A stretch of 64,000 nucleotides of DNA from RYN-230 sp963760405 (lineage in GTDB: Bacteria > Actinomycetota > Actinomycetes > Streptosporangiales > Streptosporangiaceae), in contig CAVXCV010000001.1 in the NCBI GenBank assembly GCA_963760405.1, positions 124,001-188,000 of the forward strand, written 5' to 3'. The position numbers were made by a program, and so were the translations under genes. Positions 8,709 to 17,533 of the stretch are shown piece by piece; position 1 is the first letter of the stretch; the number at the start of each line of letters is the position of its first letter. The notes under the pieces were generated by a model, which was given only the letters and a program-made list of their open reading frames with translations, searched no databases and was not told where the DNA came from.

Positions 8709-9711
8709 TGAACCCGCGGTCAGGCCGCCCGCCCGCCCGCCGGATGGCGCTCCGGCCGGCCCGGACGGTGCCGGGGTGGATATCACGGTGGCCGGCCCGC
8801 TGGACCAGGAGCTGGCCACGGACGTGCTGCGGCTGGTCAGCGCGGCCACCGACCACGACTCGGTGAGCCCGCTGTCAGAGCACGTCCTGCTGCACCTACG
8901 GCACGGCGGCGATCCGCGGGCCGGCAACCTCCTGGTCCGGGCCGGCGGCGAGCTGGCCGGCTACGCCCACCTCGACCCCACCGACCCGGTAGAGGGCCCG
9001 AGCGGCGAACTGGTGGTGCATCCCGGGTACCGCGGCCGCGGGCTGGGCCTGGCCCTCGTCCGCGCGCTGCTGGCGGAGGCGGGCCCGCGCCCGCTCCGGC
9101 TGTGGGCGCACGGCGACCTGCCCGCGGCCGGGGCACTGGCGGCCACGGCCGGCTTCGAGCGGGTCCGCGCCCTCTGGACGATGCGCCGGTCTCTGCAGGC
9201 GCCGCTGGCCAGCCCGCAGTACCCGGACGGGGTGACACTGCGCACGTTCGCCGTAGGCTCGGACGAGAAGGCCTGGACCGCGCTGAACCGCAAGGCGTTC
9301 GCCAGCCATCCGGAGCAGGGCGCGTGGACCCTGGACGACCTGCTGCTGCGCGAGCAGGAACCATGGTTCGACCCGGCCGGCTTCTTCCTGGCGGAACGGT
9401 CCGGAACGCTGGCCGGCTTCCACTGGACGAAGATCCACGGCAGCCATCCCGGCGGCCCGGCGCACGGCCACGAGGCCATCGGCGAGGTGTACGTGGTAGG
9501 CGTCGACCCGGGGGAACGCGGCACCGGCCTGGGCCGGGCGCTGACCCTGACCGGGTTGCGCTACCTGCGCTCGCGCGGGCTGCTCAACGTCATGCTGTAC
9601 GTGGATGAGACGAATGCCCCGGCGATCCGGCTCTACGAATCACTGGGCTTCAGTCATTGGGATACCGACGTCATGTTCCAGCACCCAGCGCCCGACGCCG
9701 GGGCAGTTTGA
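8686..9711 (+). CDS. mshD: Mycothiol synthase MshD
   Basis: 341 residues with tandem GNAT domains. The first spans about 80-175 (VVHPGYRGRGLGLALV, the acetyl-CoA loop), the second about 190-330 (VGVDPGERGTGLGRALTLTG). MshD acetylates Cys-GlcN-inositol, the last step of mycothiol synthesis, and mycothiol is the thiol buffer of actinobacteria. GTG 8686 is preceded by AGAAGGAGG, so translation starts inside the end of glnR. The first 30 residues are a Pro/Ala/Gly linker. A strong hairpin follows at 9755. Confidence 0.93.
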   Translation: MPPQPTGDEPAVRPPARPPDGAPAGPDGAGVDITVAGPLDQELATDVLRLVSAATDHDSVSPLSEHVLLHLRHGGDPRAGNLLVRAGGELAGYAHLDPTDPVEGPSGELVVHPGYRGRGLGLALVRALLAEAGPRPLRLWAHGDLPAAGALAATAGFERVRALWTMRRSLQAPLASPQYPDGVTLRTFAVGSDEKAWTALNRKAFASHPEQGAWTLDDLLLREQEPWFDPAGFFLAERSGTLAGFHWTKIHGSHPGGPAHGHEAIGEVYVVGVDPGERGTGLGRALTLTGLRYLRSRGLLNVMLYVDETNAPAIRLYESLGFSHWDTDVMFQHPAPDAGAV

Positions 9712-9754
9712 GCCAGGTGGTTTTGAGCCAGGCGACTTGAACCAGGCCGCTCAA

Positions 9755-9775
9755 CCGGACGGATCATCCGTCCGG
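9755..9775. terminator. Bidirectional terminator between mshD and a small gene
   Basis: A 10-bp inverted repeat around a single base (CCGGACGGAT / ATCCGTCCGG) lies between the ends of convergent genes mshD and the gene at 9777. Just upstream, TTTGAGCCAGG occurs twice as a short direct repeat. Confidence 0.7.
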
Positions 9776-9776
9776 G

Positions 9777-9974
9777 CTAGCCCGATGTGACTATCCCCAG
9801 GACCGCGTCGAGTTCCTCCGCGGTCAGCGGCCGGTCGCACACCGCGACCGCGCTGAGCACCTCTGAGTACAGCTCGATCTCGTCGAGCGCAACGCGATCG
9901 GGGACGCGAAGATCGAGTTGCTCGCGCACCGCGCCCACCTCCGTCGCTAAGCGGATTCGCAGCATCTCGAACAA
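9777..9974 (-). CDS. Small conserved-looking protein of unknown function
   Basis: 65 residues, mostly helical (FEMLRIRLATEVGAVREQLDLR, then EIELYSEVLSAVAVCDRPLTAEELDAVLGI), no membrane segment. GC3 bias supports coding. The start is TTG 9974 or ATG 9965; neither has a Shine-Dalgarno sequence, so the message may be leaderless. The C-terminal LTAEELDAVLG looks like a short helical hairpin. I do not recognise a family. It is convergent with mshD and shares its terminator. Confidence 0.5.
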   Translation of the reverse strand: MFEMLRIRLATEVGAVREQLDLRVPDRVALDEIELYSEVLSAVAVCDRPLTAEELDAVLGIVTSG

Positions 9975-10199
9975 GGTTACGTCGCGACGCTATGCCCGCG
10001 CATGACCCATCAGGGTCATTTCTGGACCATCCTCAAGTAGGGTTTTACCCAACTCGGGAGTAACAATTCCGCGAAGCCCGCGTGCGCGGTTAGTGCGTAC
10101 GGTAAAGGAAAAGAGCGCCGCCGGGCTACTGCCCAGCCGCGGCCGGGGCCTCCCCACTATGGCCCGTCGCCCCCATTGCCGGACTGCGGTCGGCCCCTC

Positions 10200-10565
10200 C
10201 CCGGCGGTCGACCCCTCCCCTATCGCTGGTACCTCCCCTACCGCCGGACTGCCACCTGGCGGGCCTGCCCTACCGCCGGCTCCTCTCCCCCTGACCGCCG
10301 GCTCCTCTCCCCCTGACCGCCGACGCTTCTCCCCCTTACTTACCGCCGGCGCTTCTCCCCCTTACCGCCGGCGCCTCTTTCCCTACCGCCGGCACCTCTC
10401 CCTACCGCTGGCACCTCTTTCCCCTACCGCCGGATTGCGGCCGGCACCTCTTATTGCCCCTACTGCTGGCGCCTCCCTACCGCCGGATTGCAGTCGGCAC
10501 CCCTACCTCTACTGCTGGCACCTCTTCCCCTACCGCCGGATTGCGGCCGGCACCTCTTCTTCCTT
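10200..10565. repeat. Degenerate pyrimidine-rich minisatellite
   Basis: About 360 bases are filled by variants of a roughly 20-24-base unit with core CCCCTACCGCCGGC and CCTCTT. Later copies also form a longer unit with ACCGCCGGATTGC (seen three times, about 10430, 10480 and 10530). It lies immediately downstream of the stop of the minus-strand gamma carbonic anhydrase gene. Open frames across it on the + strand are repetitive translations and not credible genes. Confidence 0.8.
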
Positions 10566-11085
10566 ATTGCCAGACCACGGCCTGGTGCCGGGCGGCGCGG
10601 GCCACATAGCCGGGCGCGGTTCGTGCGAACGACTCCCGGTCGGCCTCGGTCAGTTCCCGCACGATCTTCGCTGGCACCCCGGCGGCCAGCACTCCGGCTG
10701 GTATCTGCTGCCCGGGCCGGACCACCGTGCCCGCGGCGATCAGCGAGCCCGCGCCGACCCGGGACCGGCCGAGCAGCACCGCCCCGATGCCGATCAGGGC
10801 GCCGGCCCCGACGTGTGCCCCGTGCACCATGGCGTGATGCCCGACGCTCACCTTCTCCTCCAGGATCACCGGCTCCCCCGGATCCACGTGCAGGCAGCAC
10901 AGGTCCTGGATGTTGCAGTCCGGGCCGACCACGATCTCGTCCTCATCGGCCCGGAGCACGGACCCGTACCACACGCTGGCACCCCGGTCCACAGTGATCC
11001 GGCCGACGAGCAGCGCGGTGGGGGCGATCCACGCCTCCGGGTGGACGGCAGGCGCCTGGCCATCAAGTGATCCCAGCTGCCCCAT
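10564..11085 (-). CDS. Gamma-class carbonic anhydrase-like protein
   Basis: 173 residues forming a left-handed beta-helix of hexapeptide repeats (WIAPTALLVGRITVDRGASVWYG onward). It has the three His expected as metal ligands: one in CLHVD and two in GHHAMVHG. Family members bind Zn or Fe and either hydrate CO2 or act as acyltransferase-like scaffolds. The core residues for metal binding are kept, so a trimeric metalloenzyme is likely. It faces the coiled-coil gene at 11322 across a 236-base shared promoter region, and its stop abuts the minisatellite. Confidence 0.88.
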   Translation of the reverse strand: MGQLGSLDGQAPAVHPEAWIAPTALLVGRITVDRGASVWYGSVLRADEDEIVVGPDCNIQDLCCLHVDPGEPVILEEKVSVGHHAMVHGAHVGAGALIGIGAVLLGRSRVGAGSLIAAGTVVRPGQQIPAGVLAAGVPAKIVRELTEADRESFARTAPGYVARAARHQAVVWQ

Positions 11086-11321
11086 GCGTATCTCCTCTTG
11101 CTACGATCGGCCCAGGTCTGCCAGCGCAGAAACCGAACAATTCGGGCAAATCGGGATACTCGTTCGTTTCGGTTGCGCGCAGAGGACTTACGGACGAGAG
11201 TCTTGCCCGTCCATACCTGCGGTTCCAGCCGTTCCCCAGCAACCTGCTTCCACCTCAGGCGACCCCGTCCGCACGCCGCGCCGGGACGTAGCCTGGCCTG
11301 ACTCACCTGACGGGTGAAACG

Positions 11322-12398
11322 ATGACTGAGCAAAGCGACCTTATCCCTGACCTCGACTCTGAAGACGCCTTCGAAGTACAGATGCGCGGCTACAGTCGCC
11401 GTCAGGTCAACGAATTCGTGGCGCGGTCCCGCAGCCAGACGCGGGATCTCGAGGAGAGGCTGTCCCGGTCGCTCGATGAGGTTGAGCGGCTAAGGACGGA
11501 CCTGACCGCGGCCCGGCAGAAGGAACAGGAAGAAAAGCCTCAGTACGAGGAAATCAGCGAGCGAATGGGGCAGATCCTCAAGCTCGCCGACGATGAGGCC
11601 AAGGCGCAGAAGACCCGGGCGCTGGAAGAGATCACCAAGCAGCGGGCCGAGGCCAAGCAGGAGATCGAGCGGCTGAAGGCGGAAGCACGCGAGCAGACCG
11701 AGCGGATGCTGGCCGCTGCGCAGGAGCAGGCAGAGAACGCGATCGCGTCGGCGCGGGCCGAGGCTGAGAAGGCCCGGAACTCGGCGCGCACTGAGGCGGA
11801 TCGCACCGTCAGCGAGGCGCAGAAGAAGTCGGAGAACGCGGTCGCGGCGGCGCAGGCGCAGGCAAAGCAGATGCTGGACGAGGCGACCGCGCGGGCGACC
11901 GCGATCCACGACGGGGCGGAGCGCCGCCTGAACCTGCTGGTGGCCCGGCACACCGAGACGGTGCGGCGGCTGACCGAGGTGCGCGACGTGGTCACCAACC
12001 TGGTCGCGGGCGAGGCTGCCCGCGGCTCGCTGGAAGAAGAGGTCGCCCGCTCGGTGGCCAGTGCCATCGGGGGCGGCAGCAACGGCGCCCCCGCGGCCGC
12101 CAGCCGGCCCGCCGCGGCCAGTGAGGGACGGCACGCGCCCAGCGCCGCCGCTACGCCCGCGCCCGCCACGCCCGCCACGCGCGCTGCGGACACGGCCGGG
12201 AATGGCACCGCTGAGGTCAGCGGGCCAGCCCGGACCGGTGCCGCGCACCGGGCCGCTGCGGCGCCAGCTACCGCCGCGGATTCCGGCACAGCCCGGGACG
12301 AGGAGGCCCGGCCCGCAGCCGCCAAGCCGGTCCGGTCAACCGCCGGGCGGAGTGCCAGCACCGCCGATCAGGATTCCACCGCCGACAGCTTGCAGTAA
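11322..12398 (+). CDS. DivIVA-domain, FilP/Scy-like coiled-coil protein
   Basis: 358 residues. The N-terminus (DAFEVQMRGYSRRQVNEFVARS, a DivIVA-type membrane-targeting motif) precedes a long Ala/Glu/Lys/Arg coiled coil at about 35-235. A disordered Ala/Pro-rich tail fills the last 110 residues. In streptomycetes FilP and Scy are coiled-coil polarity proteins at hyphal tips; older annotations call this family cellulose-binding protein. The ATG follows GGGTGAAACG with weak ribosome binding. Inference: cell-shape or polar-growth scaffold. Confidence 0.82.
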   Translation: MTEQSDLIPDLDSEDAFEVQMRGYSRRQVNEFVARSRSQTRDLEERLSRSLDEVERLRTDLTAARQKEQEEKPQYEEISERMGQILKLADDEAKAQKTRALEEITKQRAEAKQEIERLKAEAREQTERMLAAAQEQAENAIASARAEAEKARNSARTEADRTVSEAQKKSENAVAAAQAQAKQMLDEATARATAIHDGAERRLNLLVARHTETVRRLTEVRDVVTNLVAGEAARGSLEEEVARSVASAIGGGSNGAPAAASRPAAASEGRHAPSAAATPAPATPATRAADTAGNGTAEVSGPARTGAAHRAAAAPATAADSGTARDEEARPAAAKPVRSTAGRSASTADQDSTADSLQ

Positions 12399-12438
12399 CA
12401 CTGGCTGCCGTAACACTGGCTGCAGTAACGCAGTACCT

Positions 12439-12474
12439 ACGGAACTCCCTGGGCGTACGCCCAGGGAGTTCCGT
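12439..12474. terminator. Perfect 36-bp palindrome, bidirectional terminator
   Basis: Both arms are 18 bases (ACGGAACTCCCTGGGCGT and its complement), with no spacer. It lies between the convergent coiled-coil and Ppx genes. A short direct repeat (TAACACTGGCTG, twice) precedes it at about 12396-12422. Confidence 0.85.
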
Positions 12475-12504
12475 GCGTCCGGGCCTGGCGTCTGTGCGGG
12501 GTAG

Positions 12505-13443
12505 CTAATCCTCGCCGGTGGCCAGGGCGTCGAGGCGGCGGAGGATGATGCCTTCGCGGAGCGCCCACGGGCAGATGAACAGTTCCCTCAGCTCGAACAG
12601 GTCCATGGCGGCGTCGGCCACGACCGCGCCCGCGGCCAGCTGTGGCGCCCGGCTGTGCGACACCCCGGCCAGCTGCGCCCGCTCATCCGCGCTCATCCCG
12701 GCCAGCCGCTCGACGAGCTTGCTCAGGTCGGCCCGGCTCAGCGTGCGCCGCGCGTAAAAGCCCTCGCTGGACGGGGCGGCGCCGCCGATCCGGGCCAGCT
12801 GGCGGAACGTCTTCGAGGTGGCCACGGCCCGGTCCGGCTGCCCGTCCCGCATGACCTGGCCCGCCTGGCGGCCGATCTCCGCCCGCACGTACCTGCGCAG
12901 CTGGCGCACTTGGTCAGCCTTGGGCGGGTCGGTGGTCAGCCAGTCCCGGGTGAGCCGGGCCGCGCCCAGCGGCAGCGAGATCGCCACATCGGGTTCCTCG
13001 TCCACGCCCGCGGCCACCTCGAGCGAGCCGCCGCCGATGTCCAGCATCAGCACCTTGCCCGAGGACCAGCCGAACCAGCGCCGCACGGCGAGGAACGTCA
13101 GCCGGGCCTCTTCCCGCCCGGCCAGCACCTGGATGTGCGCGCCAGTCTCCTGCCGGATCTTGGCCAGCACCTCGTCCGCGTTGGCTGCGTCGCGGAGCGC
13201 CGACGTGGCGAACGCCAGCAGCTCCTCGACTCCCTTGTCCTCGGCGATCTGCAGCGCCTCGCGGACGAACGCGCGCAGCTGGGCCGCGCCCTTGGTGCTC
13301 AGCCGGTTGCCGTTCTCCAGCAGGTCGCCGAGGCGCAGGTCCGCCTTGTGCGAGAACACCGGGGTCGGGCGCGCACCGCGGTAGGCGTCCACGACCAGGA
13401 AATGGACGGTGTTCGATCCGACGTCCAGCACACCGAGGCGCAT
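12505..13443 (-). CDS. Ppx/GppA-family phosphatase
   Basis: 312 residues with the ASKHA ATPase-fold motifs of exopolyphosphatases and pppGpp phosphatases: phosphate 1 loop LDVGSNTVHFLVVDA at the N-terminus and phosphate 2 loop LDIGGGSLEVA at about 135. The length is that of the short actinobacterial Ppx type (about 310 residues), without the HD domain of long forms. It degrades polyphosphate or (p)ppGpp; which substrate cannot be decided. Divergent from the DUF427 gene. Confidence 0.92.
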   Translation of the reverse strand: MRLGVLDVGSNTVHFLVVDAYRGARPTPVFSHKADLRLGDLLENGNRLSTKGAAQLRAFVREALQIAEDKGVEELLAFATSALRDAANADEVLAKIRQETGAHIQVLAGREEARLTFLAVRRWFGWSSGKVLMLDIGGGSLEVAAGVDEEPDVAISLPLGAARLTRDWLTTDPPKADQVRQLRRYVRAEIGRQAGQVMRDGQPDRAVATSKTFRQLARIGGAAPSSEGFYARRTLSRADLSKLVERLAGMSADERAQLAGVSHSRAPQLAAGAVVADAAMDLFELRELFICPWALREGIILRRLDALATGED

Positions 13444-13551
13444 ACATTGACGGTACTCAACCAGCAGCGCTCCTGGCGCCCGGACCTACCTGCTTGTACT
13501 GGTCCCGATGAAGGCAGTCCCGGTGCCGAGCGCGGGAAAGCGGAGGTCACC

Positions 13552-14301
13552 ATGGCGAAGACGGCGGGCCGGGTCCGGATCGAAACTGGCCGCAAGCGAG
13601 TGCGCGCGTACCTGGCCGGGGAGCTCGTGGCGGACACCAGGCAGCCGTTCCTCGTCTGGGAGTGGCCTTATTTCCCGGCCTACTACTTCCCGGCCGCCGA
13701 CGTGCGCGCGGACCTGATCCCGGCCGGGGAGACCGAGCACTCGCCGAGCCGTGGCGACGCGCAGCTCTACCACGTGAAGGTGGCGACCGCCACCGCGGAG
13801 CGGGCGGCCAGGCGCTACCCGGACTCGCCGCTGGAAGACCTGCGTGACCTGGTCCGGCTGGACTGGGACGCGATGACCGAGTGGTTCGAGGAAGACGAGC
13901 CGGTCTACACCCATCCCCGGGACCCGTACTCGCGGGTGGACATCCTGGCCAGCTCCAGGCACGTCCGGATCGAGGTGGACGGGGTCACCGTGGCCGATTC
14001 GCATCAGCCACGCATCCTGTTCGAGACCGGGCTGCCGCCGCGGTACTACCTGCCGCTGACCGACCTGCGGATGGACCTGCTCCGCCCGTCCGCGACCCAG
14101 ACGCACTGCCCGTACAAGGGCACCGCCAGCTACTGGTCGGTGCAGGCCGGCGGTGAGCTGCACCCCGACATCGTGTGGAGCTACCGCACCCCGCTGCCGG
14201 AGAGCCAGAAGGTCGCCGGGCTGGCCTGCTTCTACGACGAGAAAGTGGACGTGTTCCTGGACGGCGAGCTACAGGAGCGGCCGCGCACCCACTTCAGCTG
14301 A
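13552..14301 (+). CDS. Duplicated DUF427 protein
   Basis: 249 residues from ATG 13552, preceded by GGAGG at 13542-13546; longer frames upstream overlap Ppx and are shadows. Two DUF427 units are visible: about 1-115 (PFLVWEWPYFPAYYFPAADV) and about 125-245 (HQPRILFETGLPPRYYLPLTDL). The second has the conserved THCPYKG. DUF427 folds as a small beta barrel of unknown biochemical role. The C-terminal 23 codons overlap the end of the convergent dipeptidase gene. Confidence 0.9.
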   Translation: MAKTAGRVRIETGRKRVRAYLAGELVADTRQPFLVWEWPYFPAYYFPAADVRADLIPAGETEHSPSRGDAQLYHVKVATATAERAARRYPDSPLEDLRDLVRLDWDAMTEWFEEDEPVYTHPRDPYSRVDILASSRHVRIEVDGVTVADSHQPRILFETGLPPRYYLPLTDLRMDLLRPSATQTHCPYKGTASYWSVQAGGELHPDIVWSYRTPLPESQKVAGLACFYDEKVDVFLDGELQERPRTHFS

Positions 14302-15464
14302 CCGCCGTCGGCCAGGCCGGAGCTGACCGGGCCGTCCAGGTCCTCGATCCGGGCCGTACCCGGGCCGCGCCGGGCCGAGATGGACCGGGCCGCGGCCTCG
14401 GCGTCGGCCAGGACCCGGAGGATGTTGCCGCCCGCGAGCTGGGCGCAGTCCGCCTCGGACCAGCCGCGCCCGCGGAGCTCGGCGATCAGCGCCGGGTAGC
14501 AGGACACGTCGGACAGCCCGTCCGGCAGGTCCTCCGTGCCGTCGAAGTCCCCGCCCAGGCCGACGTGGTCGATCCCGGCCACCTCGCGCACGTGCTCGGC
14601 GTGCTCAGCGACTTGGGCCAGCGTGGCCCGCGGCGCCGGGCTGGCCGCCGCGCGCCGGGCCCGGACCGTTTTGCGGACGGACAGATCCCACGGATCCAGC
14701 CCGCGCTCGCGCATCTCCTCGGCGAGGGCGGCCTCCCAGTCCCAGCACTCCGGCGACACGAAGGACGGCACGAATGTGATCATGCACACGCCGTTGCTGC
14801 TGGCGAGCCTGGACAGGATGCTGTCCGGCACGTTGCGCGGATGATCGCACAGGGCGCGGGCGCTGGAATGGGAGAAGATCACCGGGGCCTCAGCCGCGTC
14901 CAGTGCGTCGCTCATCGTGGCCGGGGCCACGTGCGACAGGTCGACGAGCATGCCCAGCCGCTGCATCTCGCCGACCACCGCGCGGCCGAACGCGGTCAGC
15001 CCGCCCGCCCGCGGCTCGTCCGTCGCGGAGTCGGCCCAGGGCACGTTGGCGTTGTGGGTCAGCGTGAGGTAGCGCACGCCGAGCGCGTACAGCATGCGCA
15101 GCGTGCCCAGGGAGCAGGCGATGGAATGGCCGCCCTCCGCGCCGAGCAGCGACGCGACCCGGCCCGCCGCGAAGCTCCGGCGTACGTCCGCGGCGGTGGT
15201 GGCCAGCTCGAGCGCCTTCGGGTAGCGGGCGATCATGCGGTGCACCAGGTCGATCTGCTCCAGGGTGGTCGCCACCACGGTCTCGCCCTGCAGCGTGGCG
15301 GGCACGTATACCGACCAGAACTGGGCACCGAGGCCGCCCGCGGCGATCCGCGGCAGGTCGGTCTGGGTGGCGCTGACCGGCTGGTCCAGGTCGACCGTGG
15401 CCAGATCGGCCGCGCCCGCCTCGCGCAGTGCCCAGGGCAGGTCGTTGTGCCCGTCCAGCGGCAC
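14232..15464 (-). CDS. Membrane-dipeptidase family enzyme (peptidase M19)
   Basis: 410 residues. Metal-site motifs are all present: DGHNDLPW near the N-terminus, GAEGGHSI (bridging Glu), LSHVAP and SHSSARAL, and later GGDFDGTE. M19 enzymes are zinc dipeptidases that cleave L-Xaa-D/L-Xaa dipeptides. GTG 15464 is chosen because an in-frame TGA lies about 50 bases upstream and no better start exists; no Shine-Dalgarno is seen. The last 23 residues (KWVRGRSCSSPSR and onward) are read through the end of the convergent DUF427 gene, which suggests loss of the original stop. Confidence 0.88.
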   Translation of the reverse strand: MPLDGHNDLPWALREAGAADLATVDLDQPVSATQTDLPRIAAGGLGAQFWSVYVPATLQGETVVATTLEQIDLVHRMIARYPKALELATTAADVRRSFAAGRVASLLGAEGGHSIACSLGTLRMLYALGVRYLTLTHNANVPWADSATDEPRAGGLTAFGRAVVGEMQRLGMLVDLSHVAPATMSDALDAAEAPVIFSHSSARALCDHPRNVPDSILSRLASSNGVCMITFVPSFVSPECWDWEAALAEEMRERGLDPWDLSVRKTVRARRAAASPAPRATLAQVAEHAEHVREVAGIDHVGLGGDFDGTEDLPDGLSDVSCYPALIAELRGRGWSEADCAQLAGGNILRVLADAEAAARSISARRGPGTARIEDLDGPVSSGLADGGQLKWVRGRSCSSPSRNTSTFSS

Positions 15465-15515
15465 GTGCCAGGCCGAGGAGCTGGCGGGCTGCGGCGACGG
15501 CTGCGGCGTCCGGCA

Positions 15516-16532
15516 TCAGCGGCTGTCCCCGGTCGGCATGGACAGCACCGCCGCGCCGTGTACCCGTTCCTCTTTGAGGTCGGTCAGGGCCTGGTCGGCC
15601 TGGTCAAACGGATACGGGGTGGTGGTCACCTTGATCCGCAGCCGCTCGGCCAGGGTGAGGAACTCGGTGGCGTCGGCCCGGGTGTTGGACGTGACGCTGC
15701 GCACCTGCCGCTCCTGGAACAGGTGCCGGTCGTAGTTCAGCTGGGGGATGTCCGACAGGTAGATGCCGGCGATGGCCAGCGTGCCGCCGCGGTCCAGCGC
15801 GGCGAGCGCGGGCGGCACGAGGTCGCCCACCGGGGCGAACAGGATCGCCGAGTCGAGCTTGACCGGCGGGTCGTCCAGGGAGTCCTGCACGGACGCGGCG
15901 CCCAGGGACCGGGCCAGGTCCCTGGCCGCCTCGCCCCGGGTGAATACGTGCACGGCGGCGCCCTGGGCGATCGCGACCTGTGCGGCGAGATGCGCGGAGC
16001 CGCCGAAGCCCCAGATGCCGAGGGTGCCGCCGGGCGGCACCTCGGCCCGGCGCAGCGCCCGGTAGCCGATGATCCCGGCGCACAGCAGCGGGGCCAGCTC
16101 GGCGTCGCTGAACCCGCCCGGCAGCGGATGCGCGAACGCGTCCGCCACCGTCATGTACTCGGCGTACCCGCCAGCGAAGTCCCAGCCGGTGTAGACCGAG
16201 GCCGGGCACAGGTTCTCCTGGCCCCGGCGGCAGAACACGCAGGAGCCGTCGGTGCCGCCGAGCCACGCGGCGCCGACCCGGTCCCCGGTGGTGAACCGGC
16301 TGGTTCCCGGCCCGGTCGCGACCACCTCGGCGACCACCTCGTGGCCGGGGGTGGTGTCCGGGTGCTTAGGTGGCAGGTCACCCTCGGCGAGATGCAGGTC
16401 GGTGCGGCACACCCCGCAGCAGCGGATCCGTAGCAGCAGCTGACCGCGGCCCGGCTCGGGAACCGGCCGGTCGATCAGCTTCAATGGGCCCGAGCGCACC
16501 GGCCCGGGCTGATGAACCACCCACGCGCGCAT
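15516..16532 (-). CDS. Zinc-dependent alcohol dehydrogenase
   Basis: 338 residues from MRAWVVHQPG; an upstream ATG at 16577 would add 15 unlikely residues. Catalytic zinc motifs: CCGVCRTDLHLAEGD and GHEVV. The NAD-binding motif is GIWGFGGSAHLAAQ. The structural-zinc loop reads DGSCVFCRRGQENLC, so the first of the four usual Cys appears to be replaced by Asp. The family (AdhA-like) reduces aldehydes or oxidises primary alcohols. It is divergent from the MarR gene at 16698 across an AT-rich operator-like region and may be its target. Confidence 0.87.
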   Translation of the reverse strand: MRAWVVHQPGPVRSGPLKLIDRPVPEPGRGQLLLRIRCCGVCRTDLHLAEGDLPPKHPDTTPGHEVVAEVVATGPGTSRFTTGDRVGAAWLGGTDGSCVFCRRGQENLCPASVYTGWDFAGGYAEYMTVADAFAHPLPGGFSDAELAPLLCAGIIGYRALRRAEVPPGGTLGIWGFGGSAHLAAQVAIAQGAAVHVFTRGEAARDLARSLGAASVQDSLDDPPVKLDSAILFAPVGDLVPPALAALDRGGTLAIAGIYLSDIPQLNYDRHLFQERQVRSVTSNTRADATEFLTLAERLRIKVTTTPYPFDQADQALTDLKEERVHGAAVLSMPTGDSR

Positions 16533-16633
16533 GCTCTTACCGTACGGGGTGCCGCCCGGACGGCTCGCCCCCGTCACACCCGGGGAGCCCGCGGCGGCGT
16601 GCGTGCCCGCCGATGCGATAGCGCGTGAAATTC

Positions 16634-16697
16634 ACTAAAGAAATAGTACCTGGTGTAATAATCGTGTTAGCGAACCACTCCGGGTACCCTTTAGTCC
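16634..16697. promoter_or_regulatory. AT-rich divergent promoter with a split inverted repeat
   Basis: Between the dehydrogenase and the marR gene lies an unusually AT-rich stretch containing TGGTGTAATAATCG. ACTAAAG at 16634-16640 is matched by CTTTAGT at 16689-16695, just before GTG 16698. This could be an autoregulatory MarR site; it is only a sequence inference. Confidence 0.4.
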
Positions 16698-17285
16698 GTG
16701 GAACTGGATCAGCAGCCGGGGCAGCTGGTACAGGCCTGCCCGGAGACAGGTCCGGCTCCGCTCCCCGGCGCTGAGCTGTCCGGGCCCGGCGACTTCGCCG
16801 GGCTCCCCGAGGCGGAGCGCCGCCGGGCCCTGGTCGCCCAGACCGCGCGGTTCTCGGCCGACTTCCTCCGCTGGACCGAGGGGCGGTCCTGCAACGGGCT
16901 GACCCTCACCCGGTTGCGGCTGCTGCAGGCCTTGCACTGCGGTGGGCCGGCCATCATGCGCGATCTCGGGGTGCAGCTGGGGGTCAGCCCCCGGAACATG
17001 ACCGCGATGGTGGACGCGCTGGAGGATGCGCAGCTGGTGGCACGCCGCCCGCATCCGACCGATCGGCGGGCCACCCTGGTCGAGCTGTCCCCGGCTGGCG
17101 CCGAAGAGGCCGAGCAGGCGCTGGGCCCGCGGCTGGACGCCATGGCCGGGCTGTTCGCTGAGTTCTCCGCCGAAGAACAGCAGCAGTTCGCCAGCGCACT
17201 GGCCCGGCTGGCCAAGGCCATGCAGGAACGGATCGAAACTGCTGACCGCAGCCGTCCGCCGACCCCGGCTGCCGTCTCTACTTAA
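16698..17285 (+). CDS. MarR-family regulator
   Basis: 195 residues from GTG 16698. A winged helix is present at about 75-145, with recognition helix LGVSPRNMTAMVDALEDAQLV and wing RRPHPTDRRATLVELSPAG. The dimerisation helices flank it. The first 40 residues are low complexity and may not be conserved. The gene lies between a divergent dehydrogenase and a downstream membrane molybdopterin unit, either of which it could control. Confidence 0.9.
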   Translation: MELDQQPGQLVQACPETGPAPLPGAELSGPGDFAGLPEAERRRALVAQTARFSADFLRWTEGRSCNGLTLTRLRLLQALHCGGPAIMRDLGVQLGVSPRNMTAMVDALEDAQLVARRPHPTDRRATLVELSPAGAEEAEQALGPRLDAMAGLFAEFSAEEQQQFASALARLAKAMQERIETADRSRPPTPAAVST

Positions 17286-17533
17286 GCGGGCCGGGTTGAT
17301 CTCCGGGACGCACATCTGTCACATTGACCACACCAGCCACGGGAAGTTATCGGTCCGGGCCGTCCGGAAGGTTAATTCTGGGTCCGGCCTGGGCTGTCCG
17401 GAGCTGCCGGCGCCCTGCCGCCCGCCGATCCCGGGTCAGCCCGGGATCGCCCCTGACCAGGTCTGTCTTACGGTGTGCTTACCGTTGGCTGCGCAGCGGC
17501 CCAGCCGGGGCCGGCCCGATTTATTGTCGGGGC

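Noticed and set aside
10200..10565. CRISPR-like array
   Set aside because: Units are too short and variable, there are no unique spacers of constant length, and no cas genes are near.
10093..11070. 325-codon + strand frame
   Set aside because: Its first half translates the minisatellite and its second half is antisense to the gamma carbonic anhydrase gene.
12655..13551. Long 5' extension of the DUF427 frame
   Set aside because: It is antisense to Ppx; a Shine-Dalgarno and the domain start place translation at 13552.
14175..16433. 752-codon + strand frame
   Set aside because: Antisense to the dipeptidase and dehydrogenase genes, low-complexity Arg/Gly/Ala composition.
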